Position numbers and translations under genes: made by a program. A DNA stretch of 64,000 nt from an uncultured bacterium (GTDB lineage Bacteria; Cyanobacteriota; Vampirovibrionia; Gastranaerophilales; Gastranaerophilaceae): assembly GCA_949284715.1 (NCBI GenBank), contig CASDWH010000036.1:1-64000 (forward strand). Reading direction: 5' to 3'. The notes below the pieces were generated by a model. It was given only the letters and a program-made list of their open reading frames with translations. It was not told where the DNA came from and made no database searches. This document shows, one piece after another, positions 33,248 through 42,096 of this stretch (its first letter is position 1; every line of letters begins with the position of its first letter).

Positions 33248-33889
33248 ATGGTTAAATTAGGAATATTAGAAAAACTACTTCCGCCGGATAATAAAGTTTT
33301 CTTTGATTGTTTTATTGAAGCGGCACATATCTGTAAGAAAAGCGCTATTTTATATAATGAAGCTCTCATCCATGGTATAGATGAAGAGCTTTTACTTCAA
33401 ATGAAGTTTCAAAAACACAAAGGCAAAGATAAAGAAAGAGAAGTTATTACCATGCTTAATAACACTTTTATCACGCCTATTGACCGTGAAGATATACAAT
33501 TATTAACTATTTCTATCAGAAAGATTAATAAAAAAATCTGCAAAGCATTTATGAACTACAACCTCTATAAAATAACAAAACCTACAGAAGAAATGTTCCA
33601 GCAGGGGAAAGTTATTATCAAAGCAACAACCGAACTGGTTCATTGTGTAAGTCTTTTAAAAAAGCTCCATAAAATTCAGACAATTACCGATTCAAGAAAC
33701 ACAATGAAAGAAATTGAAACCCTTGGTGATGATGTTCTATACCGTGCGACAGAGGAACTTTTCTCGGGGAAATTTGATCCTATAACGGTTATCAAATACC
33801 GCGATATATACAAAGACCTTGAAGATGCACTGGATAAATGCACATCTGTCGCAGATATGGTACTTAATATAGCAGCAAAGAACAGTTAA
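33248..33889 (+). CDS. DUF47 PhoU-like phosphate-transport regulator
   Basis: 213 residues from the ATG at 33248 (MVKLGILEKLLPPDNKVFFD); GGAAAGGA fits this start better than the ATG at 33224. All-helical, with the PhoU-like E/D-x3-D patterns: REVITMLNNTFITPIDREDIQLLTISI near 65-95, and KYRDIYKDLEDALDKCTSVADMV near the end. DUF47 genes commonly sit directly before Pit-type phosphate transporters and modulate them, as here (2-bp gap). Membrane-associated metal-binding bundle is the expected form. Confidence 0.92.
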   Translation: MVKLGILEKLLPPDNKVFFDCFIEAAHICKKSAILYNEALIHGIDEELLLQMKFQKHKGKDKEREVITMLNNTFITPIDREDIQLLTISIRKINKKICKAFMNYNLYKITKPTEEMFQQGKVIIKATTELVHCVSLLKKLHKIQTITDSRNTMKEIETLGDDVLYRATEELFSGKFDPITVIKYRDIYKDLEDALDKCTSVADMVLNIAAKNS

Positions 33890-33891
33890 TT

Positions 33892-34971
33892 ATGACACAT
33901 TTGATTTTATTTTTAGTAATAATAATTGCAGTAGCTCTAGTATTTGAATTTATTAATGGTTTTCACGATTCTGCTAATGCAATTTCGATGGCGGTTTCAA
34001 CGAAAGCACTAAGCCCGCGCTACGCTGTTTTGTACGCCGCAGTTTTCAATTTTGCCGGAGCGCTGTGCGGAACACATGTTGCAAAAACAATAGGCGTAGG
34101 CATGGTGGCGCACGATGCAATAACACAATTAACTATCCTGTGTGCATTGCTGGGCGCCATTATATGGGGACTGATAACGTGGTGGGCAGGAATACCGTCT
34201 TCTTCATCGCATGCTCTGATTGGCGGACTGCTGGGTGCGTCAGTGGTTCACGCGTATTTCAAACTGGATCAGCAGTATGATTTAATTTTCAGATTTAGTA
34301 CAATGCACCTTGAACATCCGGCTCTCGATGTTATTAACGGCCAAAATGTTTTAAATAAAGTTCTTATTCCGATGGTAACATCACCGCTTTTAGGTTTTAT
34401 CATCGGATTTTTAGTAATTGCTACTTTGATTTTCCTTTTCTGGAGAATTAAACCTGAATACTTAAACAGAACTTTCAAAAAATTACAACTCATCTCCTGC
34501 GGTTTTCTGGCCTTTTCACACGGTTCAAACGATGCACAAAAAACCATGGGTATAATTACACTTGCATTAATAACCTTTGGACTCATAAAAGGTGAAGATT
34601 TTCATATTCCGTTATGGGTTATCTGCCTTTGCGCGTTTACACTTGCACTCGGTACAATGGCAGGCGGCTGGAGAATAATTAAAACAATGTCCTCCAAAAT
34701 AGTTAAAATAAAACCAATACACGGATTTGCGGTAGAAATATCCGCTTCCGGAATAATTCTTGCATGTTCCCATCTGGGTATTCCAGTAAGTACTACACAC
34801 ATTATTTCAACCGCTATTATGGGTGTCGGAGCAATGACAAAAGCAAGAGCCGTAAAATGGGGTATTGTTAAAAATATTGTTCTTGCCTGGGTTCTTACTA
34901 TTCCTATCTGTATGATTTTATCAGGCTTAATTTATACCATGCTTATGCATACACCTCTTTCGGATTTATAA
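33892..34971 (+). CDS. pit: Pit-family inorganic phosphate transporter
   Basis: 359 residues with about 10 membrane helices. The two PD001131-like signatures are present: FEFINGFHDSANAISMAVSTKAL near 20 and GFLAFSHGSNDAQKTMGII near 205. IPSSSSHALIGGLLG and IPVSTTHIISTAIMG are the repeated Ser/Thr-rich half-helices that line the phosphate site. These carriers take up metal-phosphate with H+ or Na+. Co-directional and nearly overlapping with DUF47. Its stop abuts the convergent stop of the next gene with no spacer. Confidence 0.95.
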   Translation: MTHLILFLVIIIAVALVFEFINGFHDSANAISMAVSTKALSPRYAVLYAAVFNFAGALCGTHVAKTIGVGMVAHDAITQLTILCALLGAIIWGLITWWAGIPSSSSHALIGGLLGASVVHAYFKLDQQYDLIFRFSTMHLEHPALDVINGQNVLNKVLIPMVTSPLLGFIIGFLVIATLIFLFWRIKPEYLNRTFKKLQLISCGFLAFSHGSNDAQKTMGIITLALITFGLIKGEDFHIPLWVICLCAFTLALGTMAGGWRIIKTMSSKIVKIKPIHGFAVEISASGIILACSHLGIPVSTTHIISTAIMGVGAMTKARAVKWGIVKNIVLAWVLTIPICMILSGLIYTMLMHTPLSDL

Positions 34972-35877
34972 TTATTCCTCGATATATACATACTCACCGC
35001 GGATAATAGGCAGATTTTTAAACCTTGCACTACCGGTAACTGTGCTGTCAAAAGATTGTATTTTCCAGGTTCCCATAAAAAAATACGTATAATATCCGCC
35101 TTGAATAACAATATTCTGATACTCCGGATTCGGCTTTACAAAAACATTTGTAGGATATCTCCTGCTTCTGATACCGTTGCCGTCACGGGTCTGGAATACG
35201 ACTTTATCATCAGCCGGCGCCATATATATATTCGACGGATTATTGAGCCAGTTTTCAAAGATATTATGCTCTATCGTTAACATTTTTTCTTCCGGTGACA
35301 TTTGTTCAGTCCATTTTCCTTTGTAATCCGTTGTATCAATTTTATTTTTATTAAGCCAATCAGCAAGCTTTTCGGGCGAGTCAAGCAAAAGCTGAGGCTT
35401 ACCGGCTTCAAATACAACAATATCTGAGTGCTGCTTTTTAACCGCAATAATTCTGCCGTCTTTCAGATATTTAAACCCGAGCGGCTCATAGTTTTTTAAT
35501 TTATCAAGCGGAAAAACAACTTCTCCCTGCTTGTTATAAATAATCATTTCCGCTTCATTATCCTGAACAGATTTAGCCTTTATTAACTGGACAAAATTCC
35601 CGTCAGATATTACTATTAACGGATACCCTAATACCAGATATTTATCGGCATCAAGCGGTTTGCCTGAGATATCCGCACGATAATACATATTGCTTTTATC
35701 GCGGACAATAATAAGTTTTGGGGAATAGTATTCAACCGACAAATCAGACAGCGCTAAAACACCTTCACCTTTAAAATTATACACAGCAAGCCTCCGCCAG
35801 GAAGCATCTGTTCCTGAGGCGAATACAACGCCGGATAAAGAAATTAATACAAAAAATAAAATCAAAAATTTTTTCAT
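34972..35877 (-). CDS. secreted hypothetical protein
   Basis: 301 residues from the ATG at 35877 (MKKFLILFFVLISLSGVVFA, a clear signal peptide). The longer upstream frame reads into the repeat-rich gap and is rejected. The body is beta-rich, with strands such as LAVYNFKGEGVLAL, PKLIIVRDKSNMYYR and DGNFVQLIKAKS, which may form a propeller or sandwich. A motif SPEEKMLTIEHNIFENWLN follows near 205. The end is TVTGSARFKNLPIIRGEYVYIEE. Exported, family unknown. Convergent with pit with zero spacing. Confidence 0.75.
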   Translation of the reverse strand: MKKFLILFFVLISLSGVVFASGTDASWRRLAVYNFKGEGVLALSDLSVEYYSPKLIIVRDKSNMYYRADISGKPLDADKYLVLGYPLIVISDGNFVQLIKAKSVQDNEAEMIIYNKQGEVVFPLDKLKNYEPLGFKYLKDGRIIAVKKQHSDIVVFEAGKPQLLLDSPEKLADWLNKNKIDTTDYKGKWTEQMSPEEKMLTIEHNIFENWLNNPSNIYMAPADDKVVFQTRDGNGIRSRRYPTNVFVKPNPEYQNIVIQGGYYTYFFMGTWKIQSFDSTVTGSARFKNLPIIRGEYVYIEE

Positions 35878-36158
35878 AAAAACAATTATACAAGTTTTTT
35901 CAATATAAACCAGTATGTGAAATTTAGTTAACAAAACCCGGATTTTCAAGTTTTTTCTGCAAACTCTTATACTTAAGTCGAAAAATAACAAATTTTGAAG
36001 AAATCCTGCTTGCCGGCGTAAAACAGCATTTGCCTTCACAAACACCTTCATCTTCTGCCGGCAATGCGCTTTTCAAATCAGACTTTAGGTGTGTGAACAT
36101 CAGGTCGTGTACACTGTCGTCCAGGATAATTTCAAACAAATATTTTCCTTTTTTTCTA

Positions 36159-36240
36159 CAGTCACTTAACAAAACAGCAACAAGGCAAAATTTGTCTGAA
36201 CGCAGTGAGTTATTTTGCCTTGGGTTGAGTTTAGTGACTG
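36159..36240. repeat. nested perfect inverted repeats
   Basis: Outer arms CAGTCACT (36159-36166) and AGTGACTG (36233-36240); inner arms CAAGGCAAAAT (36181-36191) and ATTTTGCCTTG (36212-36222). The whole block could form a cruciform or a large RNA hairpin. Confidence 0.75.
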
Positions 36241-36279
36241 GGGGTAAATGGGGAATTGTTGAGCGTGTTTTTCTTTCTT

Positions 36280-36349
36280 TTTCTTTCTTTTGCCTCGCAA
36301 CCAAAAGAAAGAAATACAGTGCGGGGGCAGGGGGTGCATAACCCCCTGC
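36280..36349. repeat. two perfect hairpins
   Basis: TTTCTTTCTTTTG (36280-36292) with CAAAAGAAAGAAA (36302-36314), loop 9 nt; then GCAGGGGGT (36327-36335) with ACCCCCTGC (36341-36349), loop 5 nt. No gene spans them convincingly. Confidence 0.75.
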
Positions 36350-36483
36350 ATAAATTATTGTCTTTTCTCTTTTTAATAACTTTTATTCAAGCTTTTAACA
36401 GTTATTTAAATAATTTTATTAAAATTATCTAGGACTACAGTGCAGGTCTTGTACGGGATAGTACACAACCTGATGTAAAACCG

Positions 36484-36525
36484 TTCCCCGAAGTTTGCGG
36501 GGAAATATATATTTTTCCGCAAACT
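36484..36525. repeat. overlapping hairpins sharing GTTTGCGGGG
   Basis: TTCCCCG (36484-36490) pairs with CGGGGAA (36498-36504). AGTTTGCGG (36492-36500) can instead pair with CCGCAAACT (36517-36525). A close relative of the second hairpin lies at 50543-50573. Confidence 0.6.
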
Positions 36526-36580
36526 CAATATCCAACGTATAAATTATTTTATAAATCATATCCTGTGTTAATATAGGTTT

Positions 36581-37426
36581 ATGAACAGAAGATTTTTGAC
36601 AGGGTTTGTATCACACACGATTTTAATAATTGTATCAATTTTATCAATATTCCCGTTTATCTGGCTCACATCAACATCTTTCAAGGGAATAAACGAAAAC
36701 ATATTTGCATACCCGCCGGTATTTATCCCGTCAGACTTTACTTTTGCAAATTATACAGGTGTATGGAGGAAAGTCGATTTTATGCGGTATTTTTACAATT
36801 CTGTTGCAGTGTCCGGCTTAACAGTAATATTTAACCTTATTTTCTCCTCGCTTGCCGGATATCCTCTTGCAAGGATGAAATTTGCAGGGAAAAGATTCAT
36901 ATTTTTCGGCATTTTAGCAACTATTATGGTGCCTTTTCAGGCAATAATGGTACCCGTTTATTTAATAACAGTAAAACTCGGGCTTACAGACGGAGTTAGT
37001 ATTTTAAACGGATATATCGGGCTTGTAATGCCGTTTGCCGTATCAGCATTCGGAATATTTTTAATGCGGCAGGCGTTTATAAAAATCCCCGTTGAACTTG
37101 AAGAATCAGCAATTGTTGACGGGTGTAACGTATTTCAGGTTCTGTGGAAAGTTGTACTTCCTATGGTTAAGCCGACGCTTGCCGTGCTTGCCGTATTCAC
37201 ATTTATCGGCTCGTGGGGAGAATTTTTATGGCCGAGTATTCTGTTAACAAAAGAGAGCATGTTTACACTGCCGGTCGGAATTAATAATTTGCAGGGAATG
37301 TTTAGTTCTAACTGGCGCTATATTGCAGCCGGCTCTATACTCTCGACCATTCCAATTATCGTATTTTTCCTTGCTATGCAGAAATATTTTATAAACGGCG
37401 AAAACGATGGGGCATTAAAGGGGTAG
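36581..37426 (+). CDS. carbohydrate ABC transporter permease (MalG/UgpE type)
   Basis: 281 residues, six membrane helices. The N-terminal ISILSIFPFIWLTSTSFK is typical of the MalG branch. The cytoplasmic EAA loop, which docks the ATPase, reads ELEESAIVDGCNVFQVLWKVVLPMVKPTLA near 182-211. MalG-type permeases need a MalF-type partner, a binding protein and an ATPase; none is adjacent, so this is an orphan in the window. Sugar or glycerol-phosphate uptake is the family norm; the substrate is unknown. Confidence 0.9.
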   Translation: MNRRFLTGFVSHTILIIVSILSIFPFIWLTSTSFKGINENIFAYPPVFIPSDFTFANYTGVWRKVDFMRYFYNSVAVSGLTVIFNLIFSSLAGYPLARMKFAGKRFIFFGILATIMVPFQAIMVPVYLITVKLGLTDGVSILNGYIGLVMPFAVSAFGIFLMRQAFIKIPVELEESAIVDGCNVFQVLWKVVLPMVKPTLAVLAVFTFIGSWGEFLWPSILLTKESMFTLPVGINNLQGMFSSNWRYIAAGSILSTIPIIVFFLAMQKYFINGENDGALKG

Positions 37427-37508
37427 AGGCGAAAAAACGGCGCAGACGAACAGCGGCAGGGTGCTTAACAAAACTTAACAAAACCCCTCAAATTCAACCG
37501 GGGCATGA

Positions 37509-37537
37509 TTGTATTAAAAATATGTTTGTTTTACAAT
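37509..37537 (+). promoter_or_regulatory. rpsB promoter
   Basis: TTGTAT (37509-37514), 17-bp spacer, TACAAT (37532-37537). Predicted start near 37544, which is the first base of the leader's closing helix. Confidence 0.55.
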
Positions 37538-37543
37538 ACTTGT

Positions 37544-37621
37544 GATTACACTGGCTTGATAGGTTCGCCCTAGTCCTTAAATTGGGATGAAGCATTGTAA
37601 TCCGTAGTACAATACACAAGT
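37544..37621 (+). promoter_or_regulatory. structured rpsB 5' leader
   Basis: GATTAC (37544-37549) pairs with GTAATC (37597-37602). Inside, GCTTgAT pairs with ATgAAGC, and TAGG-TTCG-CC(C)TA forms a UUCG-type tetraloop hairpin near 37560-37572. The Shine-Dalgarno AAGGAG is at 37625-37630. An S2-binding autoregulatory leader is the natural reading. Confidence 0.5.
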
Positions 37622-37637
37622 TATAAGGAGAAACACG

Positions 37638-38396
37638 ATGCCCGTTGCATCAATTATTGAACTTTTAGAAGCAGGTGTTCACTTCGGACACCAAACACAA
37701 TTCTGGAACCCGAAAATGAAACCGTATATCTACGGTGCAAGAAACGGAATTTATATTCTTGATTTGAGAAAAACTTCCGATTTATTAGACGCAGCTTACG
37801 AATTAGTAAGAGATTACGCTGCAAAGAATAAAAATATTCTGTTCGTTGGTACTAAAAAACAAGCCGCTGACGTTGTTGCAGAAGAAGCAAAACGTTCAGG
37901 CGCATATTATGTTAACAGAAGATGGCTCGGCGGTATGTTAACAAATTTTGAAACTATCCGCGGCAGAATAAACAAGTTAAGAGAACTTGAAGAATTTATT
38001 GAAAGCGGACATGCTGAAAAATTACCTAAAAAAGAGCAGGCTCAGCTTAACAGACAACTTCAAAAATTAAGCAAAACCTTAGGCGGTATCAAAGAAATGA
38101 GAGGTCTGCCTGATTTGATTTTTGTTGTTGACCAAAAAAGAGAAGATATTGCAATTGCAGAAGCAAACAAACTTAACATCCCTGTTATTTGTCTTGCTGA
38201 CACAAACGCTGATCCGTCAGGTATCAACTATGTTATTCCGGGCAACGATGACGCAATCCGCTCTATCAAGCTTATTGTATCCAAACTTGCCGATGCAGTC
38301 CTTGAAGGAAAACAACTAAAAGAAAACAATGCCAACACAAAGGCTAAACTTGAAACTATCAGACCTGAAGACGCAGGCGTTGAAGTTTCTGTATAA
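37638..38396 (+). CDS. rpsB: 30S ribosomal protein S2
   Basis: 252 residues. The start [33 protein letters not shown] is the canonical S2 N-terminus (one Val/Ser-type variation). [16 protein letters not shown] and [27 protein letters not shown] are also conserved. A coiled-coil insert (about 115-150) is present. AAGGAG is 8 nt before the ATG. It is followed by tsf after 67 bp, the almost universal order. The leader upstream is structured. Confidence 0.98.
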   Translation: MPVASIIELLEAGVHFGHQTQFWNPKMKPYIYGARNGIYILDLRKTSDLLDAAYELVRDYAAKNKNILFVGTKKQAADVVAEEAKRSGAYYVNRRWLGGMLTNFETIRGRINKLRELEEFIESGHAEKLPKKEQAQLNRQLQKLSKTLGGIKEMRGLPDLIFVVDQKREDIAIAEANKLNIPVICLADTNADPSGINYVIPGNDDAIRSIKLIVSKLADAVLEGKQLKENNANTKAKLETIRPEDAGVEVSV

Positions 38397-38406
38397 AACA
38401 CGAATT

Positions 38407-38448
38407 AACGGGGCAGGGGCAGATTTTATGTCCTAAGTCCCGTTTTAT
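38407..38448 (+). terminator. weak hairpin between rpsB and tsf
   Basis: AACGGGG (38407-38413) pairs with TCCCGTT (38438-38444), one G·T, followed by TTAT. It may reduce read-through so that S2 and EF-Ts differ in level. It is too weak for a complete stop. Confidence 0.4.
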
Positions 38449-38463
38449 ATAAGGAGAAAATAA

Positions 38464-39327
38464 ATGAATATTACAGCTACAATGGTTAAAGAACTCCGCG
38501 ACAAAACCGGTGCAGGTATGATGGATGCAAAAAAAGCACTTGTTGAAGTTGACGGTGATATGGAAAAAGCGACAGAACTTTTAAGACAAAAAGGCATTGC
38601 ATCTGCTGATAAGAAAATGGGAAGAATCGCAGCAGAAGGCAGAGTTGGTTCTTATGTTAACGATTCTTGCGGCGCTATGATTGAAATTAACTGCGAAACA
38701 GATTTCGTTGCTAAAAATGCTGAATTTGTTGAATTAACCAACGGACTTGCACAGCTTGTTGCTGAATCAAATCCTGCTGATGTTGACACATTAATGAACA
38801 CAACATGCCCGAAATGCGGCAAAATAATAAGCGATGTTCTAAAAGAAAAAATTGCTTCTATCGGCGAAAAAATCACAGTTAGACGTTTTGTACGCTACGA
38901 AGGCAATGTTGCAACTTATATCCACAACGGTAAAATCGGTGTTCTTCTAGAAACAGATAAAGCTGATGCGGAACTTACAAAAGATATTTGCTTACACATC
39001 GCATCTTCAGCTCCTGAGTTCGTTTCAAGAGCTGATATTCCGGCTTCTGTTATCGAAGAAGAAACAAGAATCGAAATGGGTAAAGAAGACCTTGCAAATA
39101 AACCTGAACAAATCAGAGCAAAAATTGTTGAAGGCAGAGTTAACAAATTAATGTCACACAGATGTCTGCTTGAACAACCATTTGTTAAAAATCCTGATAT
39201 GACTATTGAACAGCTAATCAGCGGTAAACTTAATATTGTTAAGTTTGACAGATTTGTTCTCGGCGAAGGCCTTGAAAAACGCAGCGATAACTTTGCTGAT
39301 GAAGTAATGAGCCAATTAAACAAATAG
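38464..39327 (+). CDS. tsf: translation elongation factor Ts
   Basis: 287 residues. The N-terminal UBA-like domain has MVKELRDKTGAGMMDAKKALVE, and the core has EINCETDFVAKNAEFVEL, the EF-Tu-contacting signature. EF-Ts exchanges GDP for GTP on EF-Tu. One oddity is CPKCG at residues 115-119, a Cys-x2-Cys in a region that is usually a helix-loop; a second Cys pair is absent, so a zinc ribbon is unlikely. GGAG precedes the ATG. A strong terminator follows. Confidence 0.97.
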   Translation: MNITATMVKELRDKTGAGMMDAKKALVEVDGDMEKATELLRQKGIASADKKMGRIAAEGRVGSYVNDSCGAMIEINCETDFVAKNAEFVELTNGLAQLVAESNPADVDTLMNTTCPKCGKIISDVLKEKIASIGEKITVRRFVRYEGNVATYIHNGKIGVLLETDKADAELTKDICLHIASSAPEFVSRADIPASVIEEETRIEMGKEDLANKPEQIRAKIVEGRVNKLMSHRCLLEQPFVKNPDMTIEQLISGKLNIVKFDRFVLGEGLEKRSDNFADEVMSQLNK

Positions 39328-39348
39328 TTGTTTAGAAATCAAAATTAT

Positions 39349-39387
39349 ATATCGGGCGGAAAAATAAATTTTTCCGCCCGATATTTT
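39349..39387. terminator. bidirectional intrinsic terminator
   Basis: ATATCGGGCGGAAAAA (39349-39364) pairs perfectly with TTTTTCCGCCCGATAT (39369-39384), loop TAAA, then TTT. It separates the convergent tsf and the 419-residue hypothetical gene. Confidence 0.92.
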
Positions 39388-40645
39388 AATTAATAATTCC
39401 CGGTTCCAGTTTTGACCCTGTAATCCATTCTCTGAATTTAAACTGGAGTTTTGGAAGCCCGAAGGCAAGCAGGCCGGATGTAATCAACACATTACTTAGA
39501 ATATTAATAGTTTTAACTTTTTGGGCTTTCTTGGCAAATTTTTCCACACTTTTAATAAGTTCCTCATCGCCGGCACCGCCTCTTGCCATAGAAATAAAGT
39601 TTTCAAGACTGTTTCTAAACTCGCCAAGGGCTTTAAAATCGACATACGCGCGCGGGTCGCGAAGATTTTCATTAAGCATTTTTACCTTGCCAAACTCACC
39701 AGCATACTTCGTAAACATTGAATCAGGCCTGTTATCTACAAATTCAATCAAATCTTTCGGGTTAACACTTACAGGTAATTCTAACTGTCCGGACTTTACA
39801 GCAGTCAAAAACTCTTTATTAGCAAGGAGTTTAACATCTAAGTCCATATTTGTTTTTAACGCTTTTTCTGTGAGAAAATTAGACACTTTTTCCAGTTGTT
39901 TCGGGAAAAGGTAGTTAAGATACATCATCCCGCCCATTCTAAACGCGATATCATACGCTTCATTACGTTTACGGGCAGTTGCAACACGTCCCGCAGCATA
40001 TCCGCCGTCTATCATTATAAGTTTTTGCAGATTAGTTAACTCTGCAAGCGAGCCGATATTTACACCTTTAAAAGCCGGCGATTGCTGCTTTTTATCTGTA
40101 TTAACCCGATTTTGTTTTTCAAATTTATCTCCGCATTGCTGTCCGTGTTTTCTTTTAGAGTACGCAGTCCATTTAAAAATTAGTTTAGGAATTATCCAGC
40201 CCATAAGTGCAACAGGAATAATTGTCTGCGCTAGAAACTTTCCTGCAAGACACCCGCGGTATTTATCGGCATTTTTAAGCGCATTTTCAAGTTCTGCGAC
40301 TTCTTTAGGTGCTTTATTTTTAAATTTTGCAATATTATACTTAAGCCCCTGAAAATCCTCTTCTTTATAGAGTTTACTGCTAATACTAGGGTTAAAACCG
40401 TATTTATTTATTATATAGTCGGCAATCTTCCCAATTAACGGCACTCCGCCAAGCCAGACGGCAGAAACGGCGTATTCATCAACAAAGCGCTCTCTTGCAC
40501 CAAGATAGGCAATATACTTGTCCGACCGATTCTGATAATATGTCATGCCAACTTTCGCAGGAATCTCTATCCCGCAGTCGCGTACTATTAACGGGTAAAT
40601 TGATGAGTTATTGCCGATTGCAGATATTATATTTACTAATGACAT
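39386..40645 (-). CDS. large hypothetical protein with membrane segments
   Basis: 419 residues. Hydrophobic segments lie near 137-157 (CLAGKFLAQTIIPVALMGWI) and near the C-terminus (LSNVLITSGLLAFGLPKLQF). The middle has a basic stretch (KRKHGQQCGDKFEKQNRVNTDKK) and an FKG-type motif SPAFKGVNIGSLAELT near 193. There are no catalytic motifs I recognise. GGAAAAG lies upstream. The stop touches the tsf terminator. Its upstream neighbour is a 407-bp gene-free gap. It may belong to a lineage-specific family, but that is a guess. Confidence 0.65.
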   Translation of the reverse strand: MSLVNIISAIGNNSSIYPLIVRDCGIEIPAKVGMTYYQNRSDKYIAYLGARERFVDEYAVSAVWLGGVPLIGKIADYIINKYGFNPSISSKLYKEEDFQGLKYNIAKFKNKAPKEVAELENALKNADKYRGCLAGKFLAQTIIPVALMGWIIPKLIFKWTAYSKRKHGQQCGDKFEKQNRVNTDKKQQSPAFKGVNIGSLAELTNLQKLIMIDGGYAAGRVATARKRNEAYDIAFRMGGMMYLNYLFPKQLEKVSNFLTEKALKTNMDLDVKLLANKEFLTAVKSGQLELPVSVNPKDLIEFVDNRPDSMFTKYAGEFGKVKMLNENLRDPRAYVDFKALGEFRNSLENFISMARGGAGDEELIKSVEKFAKKAQKVKTINILSNVLITSGLLAFGLPKLQFKFREWITGSKLEPGIIN

Positions 40646-41052
40646 TTTCTTTTCCTCTTTTCGCTGCTACCATAGATTGTAACCGTTCAAATACGGCCGG
40701 GGCATCGGTGCTAACGAAAAAAGTTTTATAAAAACAATAGAAATCAGACCTCCATCATTAGCGCCTAGCCCAAATGATGGTGATGATGTAATCTGTTTTG
40801 ATTTCCTGTTTTCATATATTAATACACATCCTTTTTTAATTTCTGTGCGCAAACACATCTGTTGGATAAGATAAGTTTTGCACAAACATTTTTTTTTGAC
40901 AAGAGGGGGATTTGTGTTTTTGTGCAGATATTCCCCGGAGTAGGGTGTAATTTTATTGCACCAGCAATCGTTCCCCGTCACCAGTTGGGGCGGGAAAATC
41001 AATAATAATGTTCCTTCCCCGGCTTTAGAATGGTTATGACAAGGAGCAGCGC
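40646..41052. other. gene-free region with inverted repeats
   Basis: 407 bp. CCATCATT (40752-40759) pairs with AATGATGG (40773-40780). A TGCACAAA stem near 40877 pairs with TTTGTGCA near 40920. A minus-strand ORF (40667-41002) is open but lacks a ribosome site and spans these stems, so I do not call it. GC-rich patches (CCCCGG, GGGGCGGG) occur near 40930-41020. Confidence 0.5.
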
Positions 41053-41433
41053 CTACGCTGTTTTATCAAGAATAGCACTGCCTTTAACCGTCGGAGCCGC
41101 ATCTTTTACCACATAAGGTCTTACAAAACTCCAGATACCATACAGGTTTACAAGGTTCCCTGCAATCATAACACCTGTTTTAACCTTCTTCGCTTTTTGC
41201 GGAATAAATGTTCCCATCGTAAGCGCCGCAGTACCAAGCATAAAAGCAAGATACCCCTTAAAAACGCTTCTCGGCACCGATACACAGTCGTTTAAATCCG
41301 CTGAATTTTTTATTCTCGTCGAAAATTTATCAGTAAATGATTCTTTCCGTGCTTTCTCAGCACCATCCGCCGCTGCTGCACCATGTGATAAACTTCTAAA
41401 ATTATTTTGTGATTGGATTTTCTGTACTTTCAT
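41053..41433 (-). CDS. small membrane hypothetical protein
   Basis: 126 residues from the ATG at 41433 (MKVQKIQSQNNFRSL); a TTG further up is not favoured. Two hydrophobic helices lie in the second half (YLAFMLGTAALTMGTFI and VMIAGNLVNLYGIWSFV), separated by PQKAKKVKTG. The N-terminal half is hydrophilic, with AAAADGAEKARKESF. Weak GTAGGT lies ahead of the ATG. It is divergent from def with 75 bp between starts. No family recognised. Confidence 0.6.
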   Translation of the reverse strand: MKVQKIQSQNNFRSLSHGAAAADGAEKARKESFTDKFSTRIKNSADLNDCVSVPRSVFKGYLAFMLGTAALTMGTFIPQKAKKVKTGVMIAGNLVNLYGIWSFVRPYVVKDAAPTVKGSAILDKTA

Positions 41434-41508
41434 ACCTACATAGTATCGCAAACATATTAACTTTCAAGCATAATTTCTTTTATGCTATAATAAAAATGAG
41501 GTGAAGTT

Positions 41509-42096
41509 ATGGCTATAAAAAAGATTTTAAGATACGGGGAACCCTCCCTTAGACTCCCTTCCAAGGAAGTACATAAAGTTTCAGCAAAAGTAAAAGCAAT
41601 CGTTGCAGATTTATATGACACAATGTATGCCAACAACGGTGTAGGACTTGCAGCACCGCAAATCGGAGAAAACTTAAGAATATTTGTTGTAGACTGCTCA
41701 ACAGGCGATGAGCCGCTTAATCCGATTACATTTATAAACCCTAAAATCATAAAAAAATCCGGCGCCTGCAAAAGCCACGAAGGATGTTTAAGTTTCCCGG
41801 AAGCCTATACCGACGTTAGAAGATACGCTGATATTATGGTTAAAGCAACCGACATTCACGGGCGCCCGTTTGTTATGGAAGTAAAAGACGGCGTTTTACT
41901 TGCAAGAGCCATTCAACACGAGTTTGACCACCTTGACGGAATTTTATTCATTGACCATTCAATTAACAGGTTTGAAGCCGATGAAGTATTAAATAAATAC
42001 AACCTCCCGCCGGTAGAAGTCGACAAACTTTTATCAGAACCCGAACTTGATGAAATACTCAAAAATCAACAGGATAAAGGAAACGATAATGATTAA
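41509..42096 (+). CDS. def: peptide deformylase
   Basis: 195 residues. It removes N-formyl from nascent proteins. The three family motifs are intact: GVGLAAPQ (44-51), EGCLS (91-95, metal-binding Cys93) and QHEFDHLDG (136-144, metal His137 and His141, catalytic Glu138). Length and the acidic C-terminal tail are normal. GAGGTG precedes the ATG. It overlaps fmt by 8 bp and begins the def-fmt-aroH-receiver operon. Confidence 0.97.
   Translation: MAIKKILRYGEPSLRLPSKEVHKVSAKVKAIVADLYDTMYANNGVGLAAPQIGENLRIFVVDCSTGDEPLNPITFINPKIIKKSGACKSHEGCLSFPEAYTDVRRYADIMVKATDIHGRPFVMEVKDGVLLARAIQHEFDHLDGILFIDHSINRFEADEVLNKYNLPPVEVDKLLSEPELDEILKNQQDKGNDND

Larger units (their letters stand above)
35878..36580. 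other. gene-free region rich in inverted repeats
   Basis: 703 bp. A minus-strand ORF (35924-36304) exists but has no ribosome site and crosses the hairpins. Four perfect inverted repeats lie in 36159-36349, and another hairpin pair lies at 36484-36525. A short sequence at 36010-36031 resembles 5733-5758. No tRNA or clear promoter is visible except AT-rich sequence before the permease. Confidence 0.65.

Noticed and set aside
35924-36304. Minus-strand ORF of 126 codons upstream of the secreted protein
   Set aside because: It has no ribosome site, crosses several perfect hairpins and shows no domain; at most a remnant.
37538-37621. Full ACTTGTG/CACAAGT outer helix as part of the rpsB leader
   Set aside because: The left arm lies between the -10 box and the predicted start, so it would not be in the RNA.
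40667-41002. Minus-strand ORF of 111 codons
   Set aside because: No ribosome site, low-complexity codons, and it spans inverted repeats.
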